From assembly GCA_019694975.1 (NCBI GenBank), contig JAIBAY010000001.1, positions 626,732 through 690,731 on the forward strand: a DNA stretch of 64,000 bases, in the 5' to 3' direction. This document shows, piece after piece, positions 10,169 through 18,778 of the stretch. The translations under genes and the position numbers were made by a program. Within the stretch, counting starts at the first letter, position 1. Each line of letters opens with the position of its first letter. Under the pieces are notes generated by a model that was not told where the DNA came from, ran no database searches, and saw nothing but the letters and a program-made list of their open reading frames with translations. The stretch comes from Chitinophagales bacterium (lineage in GTDB: Bacteria > Bacteroidota > Bacteroidia > Chitinophagales > UBA10324).

Positions 10169-11431
10169 ATGCATCCATTCTTCACCCTGCTCTATAACCT
10201 CGCCATTCAATGCTACTATGCAGGCATCGTAATAGCCGCTCCCTGGAACAGCAAGGCGAAGCAATGGCTCAACGGCAGAAAAAATCAGTTTGCACTTTTA
10301 CAAAACACTTTGCAAGAAGATGAGCAACGCATCTGGTTTCACTGTGCCTCAGCAGGTGAATTTGAACAGGGACGGCCGGTGATGGAAGCCTGTAAAAAAA
10401 GGTGGCCGCAACATAAAATCTTACTGACTTTTTTTTCACCATCAGGATATGAACTGCGGAAGAATTATGCCGGCGCTGATTATGTGTTTTACCTGCCGCT
10501 GGATACTGGGGGTAATGCACAGCAATTTGTATCGCTGGTGAAGCCTGCGGCAGTTATCATTGTAAAGTATGAGTTCTGGTATCATCACCTGCAGGTTTTA
10601 CACAAACAGGGAATTCCGGTATTGCTCATTTCCGCCATCTTCCGGAAAAACCAGCTTTTTTTTACCTGGTATGGAAATCCCTGGCGTAAGGTGCTGCATC
10701 TCTTCCAGCATATTTTCATACAGGATCAGCAATCACTGCAACTGCTGCATTCAATAGATATTGAACATGCCGGTATTGCGGGCGATACACGCTTTGACCG
10801 GGTTTGGGAGATTGCACAGCATCCGCAAGTGCTTCCCATCATCCAAAGCTTTAAAGGCAATTCACATCTGTTTGTGGCCGGGAGCACATGGCCGGAGGAT
10901 GAAAAGTTACTGGCTGATCTGATCCGCATGAATCCGCCGCAATGGAAGTTCCTGATCGTACCGCATGAATTAAAACCACTCCATCTTACTGCATTAATCA
11001 ATAGGTTTAAGGAAGAAGCTATCCTTTATTCATCTGCCACCGTGGAAAACTGTACTTCCAAACGAATCCTGGTTGTGGATGCAATAGGTTTGCTGTCATC
11101 CATCTATAGCTATGGAAATATGGCTTATACCGGTGGTGGTTTCGGCAAAGGCATTCATAATGTGCTGGAAGCCGCCGTATTTGGGTTGCCGGTCATTTTC
11201 GGACCGAACTATCATAAGTTCAATGAAGCGGTCGCACTGCTTGCGAATAACGGAGCCATCGCTGTGCATACTGCCGGAGAATTGCACGAAGGTTTTGATC
11301 AGTTCAATGAACAGGCAGATGAAGTACACACAATCAACCGGAATTTCATTGCAGCAAATAAAGGAGCAACCGATCGTATCATGGCATACCTGACTCCAAT
11401 CATTGAAGATACCGGCGCATCAGCAACGTAA
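10169..11431 (+). CDS. waaA: 3-deoxy-D-manno-octulosonic acid transferase
   Basis: GT30-family Kdo transferase of 420 residues. It begins with a hydrophobic membrane anchor (FFTLLYNLAIQCYYAGIVIA), then the WFHCASAGEFEQGRP segment that carries the catalytic Glu, ILLTFFSPSGYE, FVAGSTWPEDE, and the nucleotide-sugar segment GGGFGKGIHNVLEAA near the C-terminus. It transfers Kdo from CMP-Kdo to lipid A precursor at the inner membrane, so the cell makes a Kdo-bearing lipid A. Its last 32 bases overlap the 3' end of the convergent gene at 11400-12143. Confidence 0.93.
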   Translation: MHPFFTLLYNLAIQCYYAGIVIAAPWNSKAKQWLNGRKNQFALLQNTLQEDEQRIWFHCASAGEFEQGRPVMEACKKRWPQHKILLTFFSPSGYELRKNYAGADYVFYLPLDTGGNAQQFVSLVKPAAVIIVKYEFWYHHLQVLHKQGIPVLLISAIFRKNQLFFTWYGNPWRKVLHLFQHIFIQDQQSLQLLHSIDIEHAGIAGDTRFDRVWEIAQHPQVLPIIQSFKGNSHLFVAGSTWPEDEKLLADLIRMNPPQWKFLIVPHELKPLHLTALINRFKEEAILYSSATVENCTSKRILVVDAIGLLSSIYSYGNMAYTGGGFGKGIHNVLEAAVFGLPVIFGPNYHKFNEAVALLANNGAIAVHTAGELHEGFDQFNEQADEVHTINRNFIAANKGATDRIMAYLTPIIEDTGASAT

Positions 11432-12143
11432 AAAATTCCGAGACAAGCGGCGCATCATCTCTCCATTGATAAACGGGCGCAAGTTGCTCCTGCACAAATT
11501 GCAATGCATCATGATAGCTGCCAAAACCATCGAGCTTTGCAATAGCATCATCAAACTGCTGCTCGGAGCCATTAAATAACTGATGAATAAAATTTACGCG
11601 CTTATTCAGGCCGATATAGGATTTAAGATCCCTGATTGGTGTATGCTTTAAGGCATCCGCAATCTCCTTTCCCTGGCTTTTGTAGCGGTCATTCAGGGTT
11701 ACACGGCCATTGTCTTTCTTTTCCGCATATATCTCTGAAATACTTTTTTTAACGGAAGTATCTGCTGCAGGCTTGCTCCCGGTAGCATGTGCACCACGGA
11801 TAACTTCCGGTTTCGTTACCGGAACCTGTTCTTCAATAAAGTCAGGCAAAAGAGTTTCAATCTGTATCGGCTGCTGATTAAGTGCCGTCAACTCCTGCTG
11901 CTCCATTGTTGCTTTGTCGGTTATGATGACTTTTTCTTCCATGGCGGGTGGTGATGCAGGTGATGGCTGCAATGGCAGGTTGCTATCGGCTTGAACCGCC
12001 AATACTAATTCATATAATTCCCGCATATAACCGGCTAACAGGTCTTTTTCGATACCTGAAAAACGCTCTCCATGTTTCCCTGCCGTTTCCAGCACGTTAC
12101 TGATCTTCCTGTTCAGTTCGCTGATCCTGCTGTAATCACTCAT
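11400..12143 (-). CDS. Conserved Bacteroidota protein of unknown function
   Basis: 247 residues, cytoplasmic (no signal or membrane segment). The N-terminal 60 residues look helical ([15 protein letters not shown]), the middle is a Pro- and Gln-rich linker, and the C-terminal 110 residues form a compact helical block beginning ISEIYAEKK with [14 protein letters not shown] and [15 protein letters not shown] recall this C-terminal block as widely conserved in Bacteroidota without an assigned function. It is convergent with waaA, with a 32-base overlap, and divergent from thymidine kinase. Confidence 0.8.
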   Translation of the reverse strand: MSDYSRISELNRKISNVLETAGKHGERFSGIEKDLLAGYMRELYELVLAVQADSNLPLQPSPASPPAMEEKVIITDKATMEQQELTALNQQPIQIETLLPDFIEEQVPVTKPEVIRGAHATGSKPAADTSVKKSISEIYAEKKDNGRVTLNDRYKSQGKEIADALKHTPIRDLKSYIGLNKRVNFIHQLFNGSEQQFDDAIAKLDGFGSYHDALQFVQEQLAPVYQWRDDAPLVSEFFTLLMRRYLQ

Positions 12144-12212
12144 CCTTTACATTTTTATTTTCAAAAATACAAAGCAAAACGGAAGCGCAGATTCTTTTAT
12201 TTTCACGCCTGC

Positions 12213-12803
12213 ATGTTTATTGAACCCTACATACGTCAGCAGAAAGCGGGATGGATTGAAGTGATCTGCGGCTGTATGTTTTCCGGCAAAACAGAGGAAC
12301 TGATCCGCAGGCTGAAACGCGCAAAAATTGCGAATCAGCAGGTAGAGATCTTCAAGCCCGCCAATGACGTGCGTTACCACGAAACAAATATCGTTTCGCA
12401 TGATACCAATTACATCCATTCCACACCGGTGGCACATTCCGATCAGATATTACTGATGGCCGGTAACATAGAAGTGGTGGGCATTGATGAAGCGCAGTTT
12501 TTTGATATGGAATTACCGCGTGTGCTGGAAACACTGGCCGGTAAAGGCATCCGCGTTATTGCTGCGGGGCTCGACATGGATTACACCGGTAAGCCGTTCG
12601 GGCCAATGCCCGAACTGCTGGCCAGGGCTGAATATGCAACAAAGGTGCATGCCATCTGCGTAGTGTGCGGAAACCTCGCCTCCTACTCCTTCAGAAAATC
12701 GCATGAAAAATCACAGGTGTTGCTGGGCGAAAAAGATTTATACGAACCGCGCTGCAGAGCTTGTTTCCTCGAAGGCATGAAGAAGCCGGACAGTGGCGGA
12801 TGA
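12213..12803 (+). CDS. tdk: Thymidine kinase
   Basis: The ATG at 12213 is chosen because [18 protein letters not shown] matches the family start; the open frame runs further upstream through the neighbouring gene. The product has 196 residues, normal for type II thymidine kinase: P-loop [11 protein letters not shown], the DEAQFF segment with the catalytic Glu, the lasso region, and structural zinc cysteines in CVVCG and CRAC. It phosphorylates deoxythymidine to dTMP for salvage. Confidence 0.95.
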   Translation: MFIEPYIRQQKAGWIEVICGCMFSGKTEELIRRLKRAKIANQQVEIFKPANDVRYHETNIVSHDTNYIHSTPVAHSDQILLMAGNIEVVGIDEAQFFDMELPRVLETLAGKGIRVIAAGLDMDYTGKPFGPMPELLARAEYATKVHAICVVCGNLASYSFRKSHEKSQVLLGEKDLYEPRCRACFLEGMKKPDSGG

Positions 12804-12978
12804 AGTGCATGCTGCCAAAAATACAGATACCGTGATGCGCTGGAAGGCAGCAGCAACATCAGCAGTATGACCGGAAGCGCGAAAGGAAATGCAGACATGG
12901 TAATTGTTTGAAATGTCCCTGAATAACCTTTCTTTTATGATTCCTTATTAATTCCAAATTTCTAACTCCAAATTCCTG

Positions 12979-15039
12979 ATGTCCGAACCAATCAAATCAT
13001 TCAAACCCTACATCGAGCCCGAATCTTCGATGAAAGAATTTACGCCGCGTGCCATTGTGCTTGGCGGCATATTCGGAATACTGTTTGGCGCAGCAACCGT
13101 TTACCTGGCGTTGAAAGCCGGCCTTACCGTTTCCGCATCCATACCGATTGCCGTACTGGCCATCTCGCTGGGTAAAAGATTTCTGGGTACAACGATTCTT
13201 GAAAACAACATCATTCAGACGACAGGATCAGCGGGAGAATCAATCGCCGCAGGCGTGGTGTTTACGCTGCCGGCCTTCCTGTTTCTCAGCACCGATGATG
13301 CCACCGGCAACAGCATCGGCCTTGAATATTTTTCTTACTGGACCATTCTGACATTAGCCATATTCGGTGGCATTTTAGGTGTGCTGATGATGATACCGCT
13401 GCGCCGTTCACTCATTGTACAGGAACATCATAATCTGCCTTACCCGGAAGGAACAGCCTGCGCTTCGGTGCTGATTGCCGGTGAAAAAGGCGGCGACTTC
13501 GCCAAACCGGCCTATATCGGATTAGCTGTTTCCACCTGCTATGCCGTTTTGCAACATATCTTCCATGTAGTGGCGGAATCACCTACGTGGATCACCGCAC
13601 AAAAAAATAAATATTTTCCTTCGGCGCAGATTGCCGCTGACATCACACCGGAATACATGGGTGTAGGATACATCATCGGCCCAAAAATTTCAGGTGTACT
13701 CGTGGCCGGTGGCGTGCTGGCATGGATGTGCCTGATACCGTTGCTTGCCACTTTAATTTCACCGGACCTGATCGCATTGCAACAGATTAAACTCGGCATG
13801 CTAAAAGATATGATGACTGCCGGCGGACGCGGAAGCTGGAATCCGGAAACACATGAATGGGGCAACATGGCCGAAGCGCTTTACAGGGCTTACGTCAGGC
13901 AGATTGGTGCTGGTGCCGTGGCAGCGGGCGGATTTATTACGTTGCTGAAATCCATTCCCACGATTGCCAATGCATTCAAAGGCGGCATGGCCTCCATGCG
14001 CGAAAAAGGCGATGTGATGCGTTCCCGTACGGAAAATGATTTGAACTTTAAGATCGTGATTTTCGGAAGCATCGCCTTGGTTGCTTTGATGGCCTTTCTT
14101 CCGCAGATTCCCGGAACGAACATTTTCTACAAGCTGCTGCTCGGTCTGCTGGTGATCATTTTCGGATTTTTCTTTGTCACCGTTTCCAGTCGCATCGTAG
14201 GCCTCATCGGAAGCAGTAACAACCCTATTTCAGGAATGACGATTGCCACCATCATGGCTACTGCGCTTGTATTTATTGCCATCGGCTGGACCGGGCATGT
14301 TTATGAACCAATGGCATTAGTGGTTGGCGGAATGATCTGCATCGCCGCTGCCAATGCCGGTGCAACTTCGCAGGATCTAAAGACCGGTTATATCATCGGT
14401 GCAACACCACGCTATCAGCAGATAGCTTTGTTTATCGGCGTTATTGTTTCTTCACTTGTCATAGGATTCACGGTCGCCTTTCTCGATCAGCCTACTGCAG
14501 ATCAGGCGGCGCAGGGTATCACCCATCGTATCGGCACGGAGTTTAATGCACCACAGGCAACGCTGATGGCAACACTGATCAAGGGCTTATTGTCCTTCAA
14601 TCTCGACTGGCAATTTGTACTGGTAGGCGTATTTATCGCCATCGTAGTGGAACTCTGCGGCGTGAAGTCACTGTCGTTTGCCGTTGGTTTATACTTACCA
14701 CTTTCTACCACGTTTCCTATTTTTATCGGTGGTGCAATCAAAGGGCTGGTTGATTACCTGACTAAGCGCCGTGGCGATAAACAAGAGGATGCTGAATTGG
14801 GAAGAGGAAGTCTGCTGGCAACCGGATTAGTGGCTGGCGGCGCTTTGATGGGAGTAATTGTTGCGTTCATGCAGGCTTCGGATGGAATCAGTAGCTGGCT
14901 GAAAGATCACAGCCAGGAACATACGCTGATTACCCTGCTCGGTGAAAACGGTTATCAGTTGCTGGGTGTATTATTTTTTGCGGCAATGGGATATATCCTG
15001 TTCCGCACTGCAATGAAGAAATCTGAAATAGAATCGTAA
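12979..15039 (+). CDS. OPT-family oligopeptide transporter
   Basis: A 686-residue integral membrane protein with about 14-16 hydrophobic segments. It begins with a short cytosolic stretch (KPYIEPESSMKEFTPRA) followed by GGIFGILFGAATVYLALKAG, a typical OPT start, and contains the NLPYPEGTACASVL signature and SSNNPISGMTIAT. The family takes up peptides or metal-siderophore complexes by proton symport. The gene appears monocistronic. A large hairpin starts six bases after its stop codon and tRNA-Cys follows. Confidence 0.93.
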   Translation: MSEPIKSFKPYIEPESSMKEFTPRAIVLGGIFGILFGAATVYLALKAGLTVSASIPIAVLAISLGKRFLGTTILENNIIQTTGSAGESIAAGVVFTLPAFLFLSTDDATGNSIGLEYFSYWTILTLAIFGGILGVLMMIPLRRSLIVQEHHNLPYPEGTACASVLIAGEKGGDFAKPAYIGLAVSTCYAVLQHIFHVVAESPTWITAQKNKYFPSAQIAADITPEYMGVGYIIGPKISGVLVAGGVLAWMCLIPLLATLISPDLIALQQIKLGMLKDMMTAGGRGSWNPETHEWGNMAEALYRAYVRQIGAGAVAAGGFITLLKSIPTIANAFKGGMASMREKGDVMRSRTENDLNFKIVIFGSIALVALMAFLPQIPGTNIFYKLLLGLLVIIFGFFFVTVSSRIVGLIGSSNNPISGMTIATIMATALVFIAIGWTGHVYEPMALVVGGMICIAAANAGATSQDLKTGYIIGATPRYQQIALFIGVIVSSLVIGFTVAFLDQPTADQAAQGITHRIGTEFNAPQATLMATLIKGLLSFNLDWQFVLVGVFIAIVVELCGVKSLSFAVGLYLPLSTTFPIFIGGAIKGLVDYLTKRRGDKQEDAELGRGSLLATGLVAGGALMGVIVAFMQASDGISSWLKDHSQEHTLITLLGENGYQLLGVLFFAAMGYILFRTAMKKSEIES

Positions 15040-15044
15040 GATGC

Positions 15045-15102
15045 GGAATTTCTGAAGCCAATTTCTGATGGTAAGCTATCAGAAATTGGCTTCAGAATTT
15101 CC
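15045..15102. terminator. Composite 24-bp hairpin after the OPT transporter
   Basis: Left arm 15045-15068 and right arm 15079-15102 are complementary over 24 positions with a single T-T mismatch, around a 10-nt loop. The left arm itself contains a direct repeat: AATTTCTGA occurs twice, separated by AGCC. No T run follows on the plus strand, so it is not a canonical intrinsic terminator; it could be a processing or stability structure for the OPT transcript or a small palindromic repeat element. Confidence 0.6.
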
Positions 15103-15140
15103 AAAATATCGATTAGCTTTGCTCCCCCTTAAAAAAATAA

Positions 15141-15211
15141 GGTCAGATGGCCGAGTGGCTAGGCAAAGCTCTGCAAAAGCTTCTACAGCGGTTCGAATCC
15201 GCTTCTGACCT
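15141..15211 (+). tRNA. tRNA-Cys (GCA)
   Basis: A complete cloverleaf can be drawn: acceptor arms GGTCAGA (15141-15147) and TCTGACC (15204-15210) pair perfectly, the anticodon stem AAGCT/AGCTT encloses CTGCAAA with anticodon GCA, and the T arm is AGCGG TTCGAAT CCGCT. The discriminator base is T, as is usual for tRNA-Cys. No CCA is encoded. Confidence 0.95.
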
Positions 15212-15474
15212 CTGAATTATATACGGCAGATGAAAATTATGTCTCTTGCCGGCAAGCGATGAACCTGCAGCGGCGTTATTTCAACACTACCCGTATATAT
15301 TTTTGAAAGTCGCCAATCATCATTGTGCATAAATCTATATTCCCGGAAAGTAAATTGACAGAACATGTCTCATAGCGGCAAAGTGGTTTCCGGTTTTAAT
15401 AGGGTAATTTTTATATAAACTGAAACTTGAAATTGCCGCCGGGATTTTTTTTATGTACCATACTGTTAACCGGA
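15212..15474. other. Intergenic stretch with no recognised gene
   Basis: Between tRNA-Cys and the sorting-domain remnant I see no gene, RNA or clear promoter. The next gap, 15691-15872, also looks empty. Confidence 0.5.
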
Positions 15475-15690
15475 TTATTGCCTTACAATAATTTCACCTT
15501 GCTTCCGGTCAAGCTGTATGGCATGCAGGTAAAAAATGCCAGGTGAAAGATCGGCAGTATCAAAGTATAGGATGGAGGATTTCCCTTCAACAATCATGGT
15601 GGTCTGTGATCCTGGCTGCATACATTTAATCGCCCGTAACGCGACCACGATAAATTGCATATTGATTACCTCTAACCTGGAACAAGCAAC
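15475..15690 (-). pseudogene. Degraded T9SS sorting-domain remnant
   Basis: An open stretch of 72 codons, bounded upstream by an in-frame TGA at 15691-15693, ends like a T9SS C-terminal domain: FDTADLSPGIFYLHAIQL followed by a short tail IIVRQ. The part before it (LEVINMQ) also fits the middle of such a domain. No PNP segment and no cargo portion are visible, so it is either the last part of a decayed secreted protein or a chance resemblance. An internal ATG at 15660 could give a 61-residue peptide, but I see no reason to think it is used. Confidence 0.4.
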
Positions 15691-15872
15691 TCAGCGGAAG
15701 AGGTGAAGAGATGCTTTGATTTTGAAACAGCATGCCTCATCTATGAAACATACTGTGAGAGCTATATCACAGACGGATAAAAAACCAAATCAGCAACCTG
15801 GAAAAATTTTCCATTTTGCGATTTGGGCACTTATCCTGCTGAATCATTTCAGCAAATACCGACTCTCAGCAG

Positions 15873-16607
15873 CTAATCTTTAGCTGTTTCCACCGGCAGG
15901 TACAATTTCATCATTCCATTCAGCGCGAGGTCATCGGCATGACCAGAGACCTTTCTGTCGTCGCTCACGAAATGAATGTGCATCTTGGTGCTGTGCTCGG
16001 CAAGCACGCGGTACTGTTTGGTACAATAGAAACCAACCAGCGTTGTCTCCACATTGTTGGCTGTGCCTGTAAGCCCTGAACTCTTGACTTTTTTATTGGT
16101 TACTTCCTTATCGTTGATGTCCCAGTCTGTCACACGCCAGTCTACGCGTTGCAGCTCGCCTTTCAGCAAAAACGGGAAAGCGACATCCAGGTTGATCTTT
16201 TGTCCTTTCGCGGAATTCATGACAAATTCTTCCAGTTGTTTCCAGTTTTGAATATCGGCCGGAACCGGAACCTCAGTCCATTTTTCTACCGATGCGTACA
16301 CCAGCAAGGTCGCTTCCGTATTCCAGCTTGAATCAATCGCCACTGAATCGCCCTGCACAAATGAAGTATATGGTTTTCCATCATCCACCACTATAAAGCC
16401 TTTGAGGTTGGTGACCGAACCGATGGCATAACTGTGTGGCGCAGCGGAGATATCCTTCAATGCAATGTGCGTAGTCATATCGCCTTTCTTGATGAGATCT
16501 TCCATCTCACCGATGGTAGTGGCATTATAACTTTTGAAGGAATTGCACGAATTCAGCGATACCGCTGCCAGCAACAGCAGGGTCAACATTCCCAGGTAAT
16601 GTTTCAT
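15873..16607 (-). CDS. Lipoprotein of the acetolactate decarboxylase fold
   Basis: The start at 16607 gives MKHYLGMLTLLLLAAVSLNSC, a lipoprotein signal with lipidated Cys21. The 244-residue product follows the BudA (alpha-acetolactate decarboxylase) pattern throughout: EDLIKKGD, AIGSVTNLKGFIVVDDGKPY, an Arg at 158 in DWRVTDW, and MHIHFVSDDRKVSGH near the C-terminus. His210, His212 and His223 keep the H-x-H-x10-H spacing of the zinc ligands known in BudA. The LDGE segment, whose Glu is conserved in true decarboxylases, reads LKGF here. It is therefore a membrane-anchored relative whose reaction is uncertain. A diverged paralogue lies directly upstream. Confidence 0.75.
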   Translation of the reverse strand: MKHYLGMLTLLLLAAVSLNSCNSFKSYNATTIGEMEDLIKKGDMTTHIALKDISAAPHSYAIGSVTNLKGFIVVDDGKPYTSFVQGDSVAIDSSWNTEATLLVYASVEKWTEVPVPADIQNWKQLEEFVMNSAKGQKINLDVAFPFLLKGELQRVDWRVTDWDINDKEVTNKKVKSSGLTGTANNVETTLVGFYCTKQYRVLAEHSTKMHIHFVSDDRKVSGHADDLALNGMMKLYLPVETAKD

Positions 16608-16647
16608 GGATTTTTTTTCGCGCAAAGATGCTGACTAAATCGGCATT

Positions 16648-16663
16648 AAGCTGTGAACAGCTT
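16648..16663. promoter_or_regulatory. Palindrome upstream of the first acetolactate-decarboxylase-like gene
   Basis: AAGCTGT-GA-ACAGCTT is a perfect 7-bp inverted repeat in the 79-base gap between the two paralogous lipoprotein genes. Read on the minus strand it lies just upstream of GCATCTTTGCG (about 16621-16631), which is one base from the TAnnTTTG -7 element. It could be an operator or a weak hairpin. Confidence 0.35.
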
Positions 16664-16686
16664 GTAAATCTTTTTTTAACATGCCA

Positions 16687-17430
16687 TCACTCGGGAGCGG
16701 CTTCGGGAAGCAATAATTTCATTCTGCCATCCAGCCTGATATCTTCAATACGCGCCGCCAGCGAATGATCGTGATTCACAAAATGCATGTTCAGTACCGT
16801 TTCCTGGTGAACGAATATTTCCTTTGCATCCTTGGAGAAAAAACCAACTACATCCACCTGCTCATCAGATAAATTACCGGTAATGCCGAGCGTATGCATC
16901 TTTTTATAGGTAATTTCCCTGATGTTGGGCCTCCACTTCAATACATGCCAGTTGATATTTGCAGCAGTTCCCACAAGACGGAAACAAAATACGGATGTCC
17001 TCGAGACATTGTACTTGGTAGTGATATTGGAAATAAATTGTTCGAGTTGCTTCAGTGTAGTTACTTCAGCGGGAATGTCAAATGATTTCCATTTCGAGAC
17101 GGTTGAATATAGCAGCAGGGTTGCTTCGGTATTGCAACTCGAATCGATGGTCATCGTTCTCATCGTATCAACGGAGCTGGCATAACACTTCCCGTCTATA
17201 ACGGTAATAAACCCTTCATTATTGGTGGCATTGCCAATGGCGTATAAATGAGGCTGACGATTCAGCTCACTGAGGCGGGCATGCGTGGACAGATCACCGT
17301 CGCGAATGAGCTTTTCCAGCTCTCCGGCACGGGTAACGCTTACCACTTCCCTGCTTTCGCAGGATTGGATTAACTGGAGCGGCAGGGCAACCGTAATGAT
17401 GAAAAACAGCCGGTGAAATGAGTGCAGCAT
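16687..17430 (-). CDS. Diverged acetolactate-decarboxylase-fold lipoprotein with lost metal ligands
   Basis: Tandem paralogue of the gene downstream. The start at 17430 gives MLHSFHRLFFIITVALPLQL and a lipobox-like IQSC at Cys24, for 247 residues; ATG 17466 is an alternative. The fold-defining segments are kept (EKLIRDGD, YAIGNATNNEGFITVIDGKCY, TEATLLLYSTVSKW, VDVVGFF), but the metal site is not: the H-x-H of the paralogue reads N214-M-H216, and the third His position is Arg227. The Arg of DWRV is His162. His220 and His222 lie close by and might form a different site. It is likely not a classical decarboxylase and may be a binding or structural protein. Confidence 0.7.
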   Translation of the reverse strand: MLHSFHRLFFIITVALPLQLIQSCESREVVSVTRAGELEKLIRDGDLSTHARLSELNRQPHLYAIGNATNNEGFITVIDGKCYASSVDTMRTMTIDSSCNTEATLLLYSTVSKWKSFDIPAEVTTLKQLEQFISNITTKYNVSRTSVFCFRLVGTAANINWHVLKWRPNIREITYKKMHTLGITGNLSDEQVDVVGFFSKDAKEIFVHQETVLNMHFVNHDHSLAARIEDIRLDGRMKLLLPEAAPE

Positions 17431-17726
17431 ACCGAACAAAAATAGAAAAATGATGGTGTGAACCATAATAATACAGCGTGAAAAATCTCCAACACCGCAA
17501 GAGGATGTCAGTTGCAGCGTCAATAACGGAAACTTGCGCTGCTGCAATCGTCCTTTCATCACCTGTCAATTCAGAGAAATCCGGTTGGCATTTTATTGAA
17601 ATAAATACTTTTACCTTTTGCCACGTCAGCCTTTTCAATGAATAGATGAAACGCATGACAAAGGCAGCGTGCTCCTTAGAAGGTATCGGAATAAATTAAA
17701 AAATAGTAATCGTTACTCACCATAAA

Positions 17727-18704
17727 ATGCATCTTATGGAATACAGAAGATTGGGTAAGTCAGGTTTGCCGGTCAGTGCTTTATCACTCGGTTCATGGCT
17801 GACCTTCGGAAAACAAATTGAAGACGCTGTTGCGGAAGACCTGATGAAGACAGCCTATGACCATGGTGTGAATTTTTTTGATAATGCGGAAATCTATGCA
17901 CGCGGTAAATCAGAAAAGGTGATGGGAAAAATACTGAAGAAGATGAAATGGCAGCGCGACTCTTATTGCGTCTCCAGTAAAGTCTTCTTTGGTGTAGGCA
18001 GGCTACCCACGCAAAAAGGGCTTCACCGCAAGCATGTAACAGAAGCCTGTGAACAAGCCATGAAACGGCTGAACGTTGATTACCTTGATCTCTTCTTCTG
18101 TCACCGGCCTGATCCTGAAACACCTATAGAAGAAACGGTATGGACGATGCATCAGCTTATTCAGCAGGGGAAAATTCTATACTGGGGAACATCGGAGTGG
18201 AGTGCCGGTGAGATCACGGAAGCGCATACCATTGCAGAAAAACATCACCTGATTGGCCCTGCCATGGAACAACCTCAATATAACATGCTCCACCGGCAGA
18301 GGTTTGAATCGGAGTACGCCATACTTTTTGCAAGGTATGGCATGGGCACCACCATCTGGTCGCCGCTTGCTTCCGGGCTCTTAAGCGGAAAATACCTGTC
18401 GGGCAAAACAGGAGAAACCAGGCTCAGCATGGCAGGCATGGAATGGCTGAAGGAACAAAAACTGAATGATGTTGCAGCCTTGGAAAAAGTGCAAAAGCTG
18501 AAAACTGTCGCTGATGATTTACAGGTTTCCCTTGCAAAACTGGCCATTGCCTGGTGTCTTAAAAATCCGCATGTCAGCACCGTGATATTAGGCGCCTCCA
18601 AAGTTCAGCAGCTTAAAGAAAACCTTGCCGCACCCGAAGTGGTGCCCCTGCTGACAGAGGATGTCATGCAACTTATCGAAGGCTTGCTGAATAATAAAGC
18701 ATAG
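17727..18704 (+). CDS. Aldo/keto reductase (potassium-channel beta-subunit type)
   Basis: 325 residues forming the TIM-barrel of the AKR family. The YRRLGKSGLPVSALSLG start, FDNAEIYARGKSE with the catalytic Asp and Tyr, the Lys in VSSKVFFG, the His in LDLFFCHRPD, and the C-terminal NADPH segment VILGASKVQQL are all present, so the catalytic tetrad looks complete. The DPETPIEETV and ILYWGTSEWSA segments resemble the YghZ/Kv-beta branch, which reduces aldehydes such as methylglyoxal with NADPH. ATG 17736 is an alternative start. The gene stands alone between the lipoproteins and a large secreted protein. Confidence 0.9.
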   Translation: MHLMEYRRLGKSGLPVSALSLGSWLTFGKQIEDAVAEDLMKTAYDHGVNFFDNAEIYARGKSEKVMGKILKKMKWQRDSYCVSSKVFFGVGRLPTQKGLHRKHVTEACEQAMKRLNVDYLDLFFCHRPDPETPIEETVWTMHQLIQQGKILYWGTSEWSAGEITEAHTIAEKHHLIGPAMEQPQYNMLHRQRFESEYAILFARYGMGTTIWSPLASGLLSGKYLSGKTGETRLSMAGMEWLKEQKLNDVAALEKVQKLKTVADDLQVSLAKLAIAWCLKNPHVSTVILGASKVQQLKENLAAPEVVPLLTEDVMQLIEGLLNNKA

Positions 18705-18737
18705 TACGCCGCCATTTCTATATTAATAGCAAAACAT

Positions 18738-18753
18738 GCTTACTTTGGTAAGC
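18738..18753. other. Short hairpin before the lamin-tail protein gene
   Basis: GCTTAC-TTTG-GTAAGC forms a 6-bp stem with a 4-nt loop, 25 bases before the start of the next gene. It is too short and lacks a T run, so its role as terminator or operator is uncertain. Confidence 0.3.
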
Positions 18754-18778
18754 AAATCACAAGGCATCAGACATCCAT

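Noticed and set aside
12940-12978. Near-repeat ATTCCAAATTT / ACTCCAAATTC before the OPT gene as an operator
   Set aside because: Short, AT-rich and imperfect; no support beyond similarity.
16054-16331. Plus-strand frames opposite the acetolactate-decarboxylase-like gene
   Set aside because: Shadows of the real minus-strand gene.
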